Position numbers and translations under genes: made by a program. From NCBI RefSeq assembly GCF_901709675.1, contig NC_051100.1:4588001-4652000 (forward strand): DNA of 64,000 nucleotides. Reading direction: 5' to 3'. Below the pieces are notes generated by a model that saw nothing but the letters and a program-made list of their open reading frames with translations, was not told where the DNA came from and searched no databases. Within the stretch, counting starts at the first letter, position 1, and the number at the start of each line of letters is the position of its first letter. This DNA is from Syngnathus acus (lineage: Eukaryota; Chordata; Actinopteri; Syngnathiformes; Syngnathidae). Positions 54,441 through 64,000 of this stretch are shown here, piece after piece.

Positions 54441-55851
54441 GGGCGGGCGTCGCCGAGTGATCTCGCCGTGATGTGCAGTCGCGCACACCGATCATGCGTC
54501 TCGAAGCAGGAAACGTATTTTTCCCTCCAGAATGAGATGGCAAATATATGGCCGTCCTCTCCTGCGGAAGAGCTTGATGGTCATGTAGAATTTTCTCGGG
54601 TCAAGTGATAATAATTCCCGCAATCAGCATATGCTTGACGGAATTCTACGATGAAACCACAGATTTCAAATCAAACCACCATAATTGATGTATTCAAAAA
54701 CCACCATCCGCTGTTTTTCCTTTGAGGTCTCTGTGGCTCAGTGTCTTTAAAACTTCCTGGCAGAAGAAAACATCTTTAGCTCTTTCTCAAACAGTAGCAC
54801 TATCGTAAAAACGTGGCTCGCTAGTAATAAACAAGGTAGCAAGTTATAGTTGCACATAACCTGCTCACATTAGAATGAATGGATCGACCTTTTACTGCAC
54901 TGGCCCCAAAACTCTCCGACTCTTCATCTCATTCTGGCCGCTGCCCAGAGCTCATTAAAAATGAATGTGCTCCTTAAGCCCCCAACACTAGGCCTTTTCC
55001 ATTAGCCAGAGAGATATGAGGGCGATAAACATTATTTGTGATCGGATATGAATCGCGCCAGGATTGGCCGCAATATCGGAAGCCGCATTGGAAAGCGATT
55101 GTGCTTGAATTCCCCCTCCGTGTCGTCTCTTACGATATCGCGTCTCTTGTCATTTGTTTGTCGCGCCTCATATTGAAAGCCCCAATCGCGCTGATCTAGA
55201 CCAGCCAATTTGGATTTTTGTTATTCCGTCCCACTTGGTTGATTTTAAGCTGATCAGGATATTTGCCTGGCGCTCCGTCAGGCATCCTCAATGGCCTTAT
55301 CTCGCCTTTAATTACAACGCCGGCTTTGTTGCGGTGAAATTCATCAGTTTTTCTGTGTATTTGGCCTGGTTTTCTGTCTGCGCTATGAAAGGAAGCAAAG
55401 TCCGCTCGCTCTGCCGCCGCCTTCTCCGTATATACTGTACACACGCATTTCCATGGAAACAATAAAAAGACGTGCTTGTGATTCGCCCCTTGAGAGGCAA
55501 CATGCCAGACTTCTGCATTTAATATACCATTGATTGATTAGATTTATGGGACACGACTAACATGATCGTCAATACCGCCCTTGGGAGCTACGGGAAAGAA
55601 TCGTGGTTGACAGTGATTCGAGATAACACCAGTATGAAGGGATTTGAAAAAGAATTCAGTGTAACTTTTTATGATATTTAAGATCATCCCTTTTTTTTTT
55701 TTTTTTTTTTGATGCTCCTGCTAGTTCGAGCGACATTAACCAGGATGTTTGACCCCGGCGTTGTCATCTTACTTCTCGTCCAGGTTCACCGGCAGTCAGA
55801 AAAAGATGATAATGCTCGCCCTCGGACACAGGGCGGGAGCAGGCTCGGGCG

Positions 55852-55869
55852 CGTATTAATATTAATACG
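55852..55869. promoter_or_regulatory. 18-bp perfect palindrome of TAAT sites
   Basis: CGTATTAATATTAATACG is a perfect two-fold palindrome carrying paired ATTAAT cores. Dimeric homeodomain or POU binding is possible. It interrupts a GC-rich stretch and stands out from its surroundings. Confidence 0.4.
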
Positions 55870-57469
55870 TGTAAAAGCCGTCTGGCTCCACGGACGCACA
55901 CGTATATACACAAAAACAAGTAAAAGGCCCATTATGGATGGAACCGCAAAGCGTTTTGCCGATGGACCGTTTCCCCGAGGTCAGTTTGAAACATTTGCCA
56001 GCAGGAAACCTCCATAGAGTGCCGCTTGCTTGGGAGGGGGACACACACATTATGTAAATGATTCTTCTTTTGGAAGGCGACCATGGCGCTAGAAACGAAG
56101 GGCTAATGGCCATGGTGTCAGCCAAAGCTAATGCTGTGGGCTCATATGTATGCGGGCGGGGTTTGCGTCGGCGCAGGTGGAAGTTGGCTCTTCTTTGCCA
56201 AGTCAAACTCTGTAAAGGACAAATTGGAAAACATGTTGATGTAGTAAAACTTTTAACTGACTAATACCCCGGACTACCCAATAGCTTAAATAAAAAAATA
56301 AAAACGAGCTTTTGAATTTGACCTCTACCGGCTTGTTCCTGGTGCTCATTCAGGATTTCTTATGTTCGACCTGGGACTTTTGGCTTGGTCTGTGAAGCCC
56401 CTCCAATATTTTTATTGGAGGAAATGAAATTAGGGATCCCCGGGGCTCCTCCCATTAGGATACATGACATTATCACTTCTGTCAAACAAAGACACAGTGA
56501 GTCCTAGAATGACTATTACAAGATTACTTTGATGAAATGCTGTCACTAATTACCGGGACGGGACTCGTTCGAACCGAACAACCAGAACCGTTTTGCCAGA
56601 TTGAAAAATACTGAAAGTCTTGACCATGGTGTTTTACCTCTAAAGTAAACTCAGTTTTGTCTATTGCACGAGTGGGGGGGGGTGAGTTGGTACCGCTCAT
56701 ATTTCACCATCAGCTCGACTTGCCAGACAACGTGTCAGTGGGTGACAAATGGGCCAGCTCATGATTGAAATCTGACAAAATAACACTGTGTTTGATAATA
56801 GCGTCCCCGAGCAGAAATATGGCAGCCGCAAACTAAACAGTGCTTCATCACCTCCGTGCCGGTCGCCGCCGTTCTCCATTAAGGGCCAGATCATTGCGCG
56901 TCGCCTCCCCCCGTCCCGTCCCACCGCTCGAGTGACAGCCTCGGCGTGCGGCGCTGACATTGAAAAATATTTGCAGTGACAAGGCCACAAATCACGCGCC
57001 GACAAGTTTTAAAACTCAATATTGGCTCAATGTGCATCTGCGATATTCTCGTTAAAAGCGGAATGTAGTAGTCGCACCCCTCCGCGTGCTTTTATTCTTA
57101 CCGTATTGACAGCGACTATAATAAAGTCGTGCTGGTTTGATGCCGGCGACGGGATGAAGAGAAGATAGTCGCCGTAACAAAAGTGCTCCATTTTCATGAC
57201 AGAACTTCATCTGGGCGCCACGGGCAGCCCGCGGCTCTGGCAACGAGCCCACCTGCTCGGTCGGGTCAAACGCAATTTCGGGGCCATCCAAACCGACACT
57301 CCCGCTTCGCACTGCGCTTATTACAGCTCGTCGGAATGCAACGGGCAGCTCTCGGGCACGCTAATTCGGTCGTAAGCCTCGTCGACCACGTAGGCCTATA
57401 ACACGCGCGACAAAGTGTGCTGTGGGCTCATTGTTAACATAAGGCCAAATCTGTAATATAGCACGGACA

Positions 57470-57660
57470 ATTAAGTGCACAATTTTTGTATAAATGCAAA
57501 ATCCCTCACTGTGAATTATTTAATCCTCCCTCTACGCTTCATTTAATCGAGCCGGGGCGGTTTGAGTCCTGCAAAACTAATTTGATTCTGCCCCTTGATT
57601 TAATTAGATTTTATGATGTATGGTATTGCTAATTCGGTGGCTCACCACGCGTTGTCGCCG
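57470..57660. promoter_or_regulatory. Putative conserved non-coding block
   Basis: A run of TTATTTAATCC, TTCATTTAATCG, AAACTAATTTGATTC, GATTTAATTAGATTTTATG and TGCTAATTCGG occurs within 200 bases, bounded by GC-rich DNA and followed by the purine microsatellite. It is the densest cluster of homeodomain-type cores I saw in the desert. Confidence 0.3.
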
Positions 57661-57903
57661 CCTGTCCCTCCCTCGCGCCGGCGCTGGGCTGTCACAGCCC
57701 CATTTTTAACAGTATTGAAAAATTCAAGCTTTATTATTGCCTCCTCACTCATTTTCTCTCATCAGTGGGGCAAAGTAATGAGCTTTTAGTCCTCCCTCGT
57801 GATCGTCTGCTAGTAACTCGCTTGCTTTCTCTTAAGCTTTTCCGAGTCTATTATTTTGCCCTCTTGAAAACAATAAGGATTTTGGAGACCAGGAGGAAGG
57901 ATG

Positions 57904-58037
57904 GAAGGGAGGGAGGGAGGGAGGGAGGGAGGGAAGAAGGAAGGAAGGAAGGAAGGAAGGAAGGAAGGAAGGAACGAAGGAACGAAGGAACGAAGGAACG
58001 AAGGAACGAACGAAGGAAGGAAGGAAGGAAGGACGGA
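57904..58037 (+). repeat. (GGGA)n-(GGAA)n-(GGAACGAA)n purine tract
   Basis: About 134 bases grade from GGGA repeats to GGAA repeats, then to units with a C interruption (CGAA), and back to GGAA. The plus strand is nearly all purine. It produces long spurious frames such as EGREGGREGG on one strand and LPSFLPSF on the other. Confidence 0.95.
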
Positions 58038-61000
58038 CAATGGCGGTGGATGGACCAAAAGCAGCGACGGAGTAAACGCGCAATATGAACAGAAAATATA
58101 AACAGCGCGGCCGTAGTGAATATGGAGGAGAAGTAGTAGTTATAGAAGAGTGGGGGCGAAAAAGGCAAAATGAAAAAGCTGAGGGAATCGCGACGGTGAG
58201 AGAGACAAAGTCGAGTAGCTGCAATGGAGCTGGCGCCGTATACGCAGGCCGGCGCGGCGCTGCGGGCTTCGAGCATTAGCATCTTGATTCATGACTTAAG
58301 TTTCCCCAACTGCCCACAGCTATTAGCTTTCAGTTCCTTTGCCTGTCATTTACCCGCCGACAAGTCTTTTGCTTAATGCGCTGCTTTAATGAGAGTGCGC
58401 CCCCTCCGCTAATATATTTGACTGTATGAAAGGTCACAACAGGAAGCTAAACAGATTGAGGTGGCGGCAATGGCAAGACGCGACAAAGGATTTGCCAAGC
58501 TAACAAATTGGAGCGGGGGTGTCAGGGTGGGCGTCTTTTTTTCTTCCTTCTTTTTTAAAATTCAAGCGTTTACCCGAGAGGGAGCCGGCGGCAGTGTCAC
58601 CACCGCTCCATGCGTGGCCTCCTCAGCTTTCGAGCGTGCGTAATAGGCCTCGGAAGTGATGGCTTACTGCACCCGTCTAGTTCCGCCACATCCGTCAGCG
58701 AGCCCAGAGATAAAGTTGGAGAAAGAGACGAAGGGGGAGAAAAGAGCAGACGGCGAGAGGAGGCGCGTGTTTCATCACCCGCGTCGTCACCAGTCTGATT
58801 GTCTTGCAAGCGATATAAGAGGCCCCCCCGCCTTTGGAAAATTTATAGCTACCCGTTAAATCTGGAGAAATATGGAGAACGATTTCGTAAAAGTCACATT
58901 GCAAAATTCAATATTGCCCAACAGTCAGGTCACATGACCAGGTGTTGATGGTACCGCAGTCCAGGATAAAGGTCAGAGTGGATCGAACTTTTTCCGTTGC
59001 CTATCTTGAATTACTAATAACTGTCTTTGTTTATATTTCCGTTATATATCCATTTACAAAATAAAATCCCGACGTGACGGTGAGCAACGACATTATCAAA
59101 CATTTTGACAAGTCAGCAAACACGGCACGGGGTCCGGCATCCCATCACGGGACACCCGTGAGGGACTGTGTCCAAATGGCAAATCCGCATCTGGGTCCAG
59201 GCCCGGGCCCCAAACCCGATCATCTAACGGTAATCCATTCAAAACTAATCAAACATTTACAAAGGTGCCACGGCGGGGAGAGAGGTCCATTCATCAGCGT
59301 CCTCCATCACCGGGTCCGCCATTCCGCTGGCGGCGTCTCCATCTACGTATGCAAATTAGACGGCGGCCTGAGTGGCTGACTTGTGTACAGATATTAAAAA
59401 CAAATAGCCGTCCGTTATGAGCCAGGAACAGGAAGCCACCTTGTCAAGTTATAAATCCCGCCTTATTTTCCTTCCAACACAACATGATACATCAACACCG
59501 CTCGCCGATTAATATTTCATCGAGGGGTGATTCCGCGCGGCAAGACATCGCTCGCGAAGGCTTTGACGGCCTTTTTTTTTTTTTTGAAGGTGAAAAGTGG
59601 GTGTTCTTATCGGGTAATCCTCTCTGGGCGCCCGCGGGCCTTAGGAACCCCCCCCCCCCCCCCCTGGCTCCGCCCCCTCCCTCTGTGTTCCCCAAACCAT
59701 TTGTTTATTGTGAAGTAATTACAAAGCTTGACGCCCCGGAGGCAAAATGGCGACGTTGTAATGATGTGGACATTTACGGCAATAGATCAAAAGAGAGGCG
59801 CGACAACGGCGCGAACAACTCTGTTTGTTCTCATTGGGAACTATTTCCAATGCACATTATTGCATTAGCATCCATTTTTGATCCGGCAAGTTCCACCACA
59901 AGGTTATAAGCAGAATCTTTTTTAAGCCCTCCTGCCCCCCCCCCCACCCAAAAAAAGTAATTTTCAGCACTCCAGAAGCCATTAAATGCTCCCAGTGTAA
60001 GAGTGGCAATCCCTATTACCGCTGGATAAAGTGTACCCTTTTTTATTTGAAATGAAAATGTCAGTAATTTCTTTGGAGATTGATGACTCTTCACGCGCGG
60101 GCCCAATAAATGAAAAATTGATGAGGCTCACTTCGCTCTTTTAATATTTAAGGCAATATTAAAGTCTGTCTTCTGTCTCATGGAAATAGTTTTATTTAAA
60201 AGGAATAAGACCATTGGGCATTGTTTACTGAACACCTCATGCATGTTTTATAAAGCCGCCGGCTCTCTTGGACGAATTCAAAGGCCCTTGAAATCGTTAC
60301 TGTTTTGCAGTAAGTATAAAAGTACTTAAGAGCGGCGGCGGTTGTTGGCGGGACGCGGGCCGCCGGTGGATGGCGTCGAGGCCCGGGAGGAAGAAAGCGA
60401 GTCAGCGAGAGAGAGAGAGAGGCAGGAAGGAGCTTTGCAATAAACGCCAGAGATTTTATTCCTTCCATCCGATCGTAATGTGTGCTCAGTGAGGAAATGG
60501 ATGTTTAACGTGCTCGAGCGGACAGACGGGATGAATTGCCATTTAAAACAAAGATCCGTGGATTGAAAGCCGAGAGAGACGAGAGGGCGGAGATGAAGCT
60601 ACTCGGATAGTTTCAAACAAGCCAGAGGAGAGTCCCCCCGCAGAGGCCGAAAATGATACCCGGCGCCTGACTTCAGATTGTCCCCAAAATGGGTTGAGCT
60701 CATCGCTCCACACAATACAGCGAATCGAGCAGGCCTTGGAACAAAGCCTGACCCGAAAGCTTTGAATGCGAAAGGTTAAATAATGCTGAATAAAGCTTTT
60801 GCCTTCCGGTTAATTTCAAGATGGCTTCAAAACAGAAGACGAGAAGACAAACGACGATCATTTCAAGTGCAAACTAAGAACTAGCTCTTACTGTTTATAA
60901 ATAATATTCGATATATATATATATATAAATAAAATCTCAAACGGAGATCTAACTTTTTAACACACGCTCACTTACAGGCGTGTTTGCAACATGCTTGTAC

Positions 61001-62424
61001 ACACACACATGAGAAAACAGGCCAGAGCGGAAACGCGGCGGCCGGCGCACAATCAGCCGCAGCAAGTTGAGGAGCCCATTACATTGTAGTGGTGGTTAAC
61101 AGGGACATTCGAACTGAGAATCAAGATACTCCAGCTCCCATTTAGACAAATTAAATCAAGTCCCATAATGCTTCATGGATCTGTTGCCTGGGTTACGCAT
61201 CCTAGCGCAGCGGGGCCCCCTCCACAGAGCCTTTTATATCCGACGCTTGGACGACAGGGGGTGACTACTACCTGCCAACTATTATCAAAGGCACCCGTTT
61301 GATAGCCCCGCCATATTTTTTGATTGATCTAAATTACACTTCGGCGAATGCTGCGGTAACATGATCTATAAAGAGATAGCAACTACTTGTGCATTATTAA
61401 ACTCCCCGAGTGACTGCTCTGCTTTTGGATTACCGTAATTATCCGTGCCGGAGGCACAACAAGTGGCCCAAACACAGCTGTTAGACGGCCCGCTTGCCAC
61501 GCCGCCACGCCATTAATTGTTTTCCAACAGGGGCCGCATTTGGCAGAGGTTAAAACGAAAGGGGCGGGAGGCTGCGGGGAGGCTGCGGAATCTACCCCCC
61601 CCCCCCCATTTTAATTTCACTTGTACTTTTTTCAATAGTTTGAATTTTGTGGTTCGCAAATTGTAGCTTTGTTTTAGGAACGTGTGCTTAGCTCAATGCT
61701 AGTAATCAATGCAAAAGGCCATAGAGGAGCTAATGAAATGCATCGTTTGTTACACACTTTGGAGCAACACATGAAGACAGACTACCGTTTCTCGCAGGCA
61801 TATATTCTTTATCCTTTGCAAAGAAAATCTAAAAGTATTGAAAGTATTGATCGCTCCCTTTGTAGCTATAATTCAGCATGTTTACATTTGTTCATTAATG
61901 TGCATTTTCCCTATCGATTAAATAAAGAATAAATAAATATAGTATATTATTCGAATGAAATTATTGATTGTACAATTACTTTGTCCATTCTAAAAATCAA
62001 ATGTGACGCTTGAGTATAAAGGTTGGCCGCCCTCGCTTGCCCACCCACCCTCCTCCCGTATCCCATGTTTGAAATTCATCGGACATTTTCTGCTCTATAT
62101 CTTTTCAAACGCGGAACTTCCAGTAAATCCTCCCCACTCTCAACAGCAACTGCCCGTGGCCCCCGTGACACGCCGTATATCCTGTCCTGCGAGGAAAGAG
62201 CGAGCGAACGCGCTACCGCCGCTACGGAGGGCATTCTGGGATACCGCAGGGATCTGTGTCGGGCTCTCCTGCGGGGTCATGTGACTCGTGCTGTCCGACA
62301 GCGTGGCACCAGGCAGCGCTTGCGGTCCGGCGTGGGTGTTGCGGTGACACGGACAGTAAACGGGACGTATCAGTTTCTCTTTCTTCATCATATCAGCAAT
62401 TGAAACAGATTTAAATGGACAGCA
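58038..62424. other. Gene desert, last part
   Basis: No gene is recognised. C-runs lie at about 59648-59664, 59936-59945 and 61597-61608, and a TA repeat at about 60913-60926. Enhancer-like unique stretches with TAAT cores are at about 60110-60330 and 61370-61560. The 62130-62400 stretch is GC-rich with CpG-dense frames that lack domains. Confidence 0.45.
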
Positions 62425-62520
62425 CGGGTGTGTAGTGGTTCGGAGGTCTGACTTGCAGTGATGTCCTCGGTTTGAATCTCTTTCTTCCTTTGTGGAGTCT
62501 GTATGTTTTCTCCTCTGTTG
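62425..62520 (+). mobile_element. tRNA-derived SINE-like relic
   Basis: A string ggtgtgtagtggttcgga followed by a B-box-like GGTTTGAATCTC (62469-62480) and then tgtggagtctgtatgttttctc matches the head and start of a common fish tRNA-type SINE (consensus phrase TGTGGAGTTTGCATGTTCTC). The 3' part is missing. The copy is degraded and not transcribable with confidence. Confidence 0.5.
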
Positions 62521-62612
62521 TTTTTGTCTCCAAAACAATTTTTTTTTGTGAACTATAATAACATTGTGTCACTTATCAAATTGTGCAACTGAAGGGGTTC
62601 GTGTAGAATTTT

Positions 62613-63848
62613 ACTGTTCCACTTTATGTATACTTCAGTTCTGCCTTCAACACCATTGTGCCGCAGCGTCTCATCAGCAAACTTGACAAGCTGGGCCTCA
62701 GTACCGGCCTCTGCAACTGGCTACTGGACTTCCTCTGTCAGAGGCCACAGGTGGTACGTGTTGGCGACAAGATCTCCGCCAGCATCACGCTGAGCACAGG
62801 GGCCCCCCAAGGCTGCGTGCTCAGTCCGCTGCTCTTCACCCTTCTGACGCATGACTGCGCTGCCACCTGCAGCGGCAACCGCATAGTGAAGTTTGCTGAC
62901 GACACGACTCTGGTGGGTCTCATCACCAAGGGAGACGAGACTCAATACAGGCTGGAGGTTGACCTTCTGACCGCGTGGTGCAGGGACAACAACCTCCTGC
63001 TGAACGTCGACAAGACCAAGGAGATTGTCGTTGACTTCCGGAAGGGTCACGCCCAACACCTGCCGCTGACCATCGACGGTGCTGTGGTGGAGAGAGTGAG
63101 CAGCGCCAGGTTCCTGGGGGTGCACATCAGTGAGGATCTCTCCTGGTCCACCAACACCACGTCGCTGGCGAAGAAGGCCCAGCGCCGCCTGTACTTCCTT
63201 CGGAAACTCAGGCGAGCGGGGTCTCCTCCGGCCGTCATGACTACTTTTTACCGCGGCACCATTGAGAGCGTCCTCTCCAGCTGTATTGCTGTCTGGGGTG
63301 GCAGCTGCACTGACCAAGACTTGAAGGCCCTGCAGCGCATTGTGAAAACGGCTAGCAAGACTATTGGTGCTTCTCTCCCCTCCTTGAAGGACATTTACAC
63401 CTCCCATCTCACTCGCAAGGCGACCAAGATTGTGAGTGATGTGAGTCACCCCGCTCACTCTTTGTTTGAACTTCTGCCCTCTGGGAGGCGGTACAGGAGC
63501 CTGCGCTCCCGCACTACCAGACTTTCCAACAGCTTCGTACTCCAGGCTGTTAGGATCCTGAACTCGCTCCCCCTTTCAGCGTAGCGTCCTGTTCTTGCTG
63601 TATGCACACTGGCTCGGTTTTGCCCCTCATATTTAATGGGTCTGTTATTTATTCATCGCTCATTTTATTTTATTTTATTTATTATTTGTTATTTATGGTT
63701 TGGGCATTCTTGTTTTTGTTTTGTGTCGCCTACTTGTATGTCTCGTCACCGTGGGATGGTGGAAACGGAATTTCGGTTTCTTTGTGTGTCTTGACATATG
63801 AAGGGATTGACAATAAAGCTGACTTTGACTTTGACTTTTGACTTTGAT
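62613..63848 (+). mobile_element. 5'-truncated L2-clade LINE
   Basis: A non-LTR retrotransposon fragment holds the C-terminal half of the reverse transcriptase, an L2-type C-terminus and a 3' UTR. The UTR ends in AATAAA (63812-63817) followed by TGACTT repeats, the characteristic L2/CR1-type tail. The 5' part, including the endonuclease and the start of the RT, is absent, as usual for truncated insertions. The intact C-terminal frame implies a fairly young copy. The closest relatives are fish L2 elements such as Maui; exact family assignment needs a library search. Confidence 0.88.
62622..63584 (+). pseudogene. L2 reverse transcriptase C-terminal fragment
   Basis: The open frame of about 320 codons enters mid-domain at RT motif A (FSSAFN, from 62634). 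It continues through [11 protein letters not shown] and the catalytic FADD box (62892-62903), then through the thumb and C-terminal segment ending [10 protein letters not shown] with stop TAG at 63582-63584. The residue before FSSAFN, normally the catalytic aspartate, is tyrosine here (TAC 62631-62633). With no N-terminus or endonuclease it cannot encode a working enzyme. No frameshift or stop interrupts the remaining frame. Confidence 0.85.
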
Positions 63849-64000
63849 ATACAAATGAGTGGAGTGAAAACGTATCGGTAGCTGGGAGGAAATCATCATA
63901 CAGTGCAATCATTTTGTTCTATGTGCAGCATTTATTTAAAAGCCCAACATGCTTGTAAACATTTTTTTTTATGGCAAGAACGCCATATAGTAGCCTCTAA
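63849..64000. other. Window end, nothing recognised
   Basis: Short AT-rich flank after the LINE tail with a T-run near 63963-63970. Confidence 0.5.

Larger units (their letters stand above)
47217..57903. other. Gene desert, enhancer-like composition
   Basis: No gene is recognised. Blocks of moderately AT-rich, repeat-free DNA containing many TAATTA, CAATTA and CATTAAT cores alternate with GC-rich spacers; the clearest are about 49500-49760, 50040-50290, 54240-54440 and 57470-57660. A CGG/CTG run is at about 51897-51921 and a T-run at 55691-55710. In human, the far side of GPR26 leads towards BUB3 and the HMX2/HMX3 developmental genes, so a regulatory desert would fit. This is inference. Confidence 0.4.

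Noticed and set aside
57765-58282. Long Lys/Arg/Glu/Gly-rich and Pro/Ser/Phe-rich frames
   Set aside because: Direct translation of the GGAA/GGGA microsatellite on the two strands.
62023-62403. 126-codon frame before the LINE
   Set aside because: GC-rich with no domain. It is not the missing L2 N-terminus, since no endonuclease motifs are seen.

Overview
This is vertebrate, and almost certainly teleost fish, genomic DNA. It has short GT-AG introns, many dinucleotide and homopolymer microsatellites, a truncated fish-type L2 LINE, and three multi-exon genes whose products align residue by residue with vertebrate families. Nothing in it is bacterial or viral. I cannot name the species.

Three protein genes are well supported, all between 17.5 and 38 kb. 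nkx1-2 (plus strand, 17561-19959, 2 exons) encodes an NK1-class homeodomain repressor. chst15 (plus, 28699-31101, 7 coding exons) encodes a Golgi GalNAc-4-sulfate 6-O-sulfotransferase. gpr26 (minus, 35845-37877, 3 exons) encodes an orphan class A GPCR. Their order and relative orientation match human 10q26.13 (NKX1-2, OAT, CHST15, CPXM2, GPR26) read in reverse. No oat or cpxm2 coding sequence is visible in the intervals where they would be expected. The genes share conserved linkage, not a common pathway.

Layout: 1-17.5 kb is largely non-coding upstream DNA with a small palindromic MITE-like element, microsatellites, two unidentified candidate minus-strand exons (3574-3687 and 6740-6857), and stretches that look like conserved regulatory DNA. 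17.5-20.2 kb is nkx1-2. 20-28.7 kb is an intergenic interval with no recognisable gene. 28.7-31.1 kb is chst15. 31-35.8 kb holds a three-copy satellite-like repeat and one candidate orphan exon. 35.4-38.2 kb is gpr26 with its polyadenylation signal and promoter side.

38-62 kb is a gene desert. It opens with a tandemly duplicated CCAAT+CRE promoter-like unit at 39.8 kb, followed by a tiny candidate first exon. The desert then carries many AT-rich blocks full of TAAT/ATTA homeodomain-type sites set among GC-rich DNA, the usual look of developmental enhancer deserts, though this is inference without alignments. 62.4-63.85 kb is a SINE-like relic followed by a 5'-truncated L2 LINE.

I found no tRNA, rRNA, CRISPR array or operon. 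I cannot point to a clearly new biological system. The observations most worth following are the duplicated CCAAT/CRE unit with its putative first exon, the palindromic homeodomain-type site in the nkx1-2 leader, the loss of oat and cpxm2 from the block, and the orphan candidate exons.
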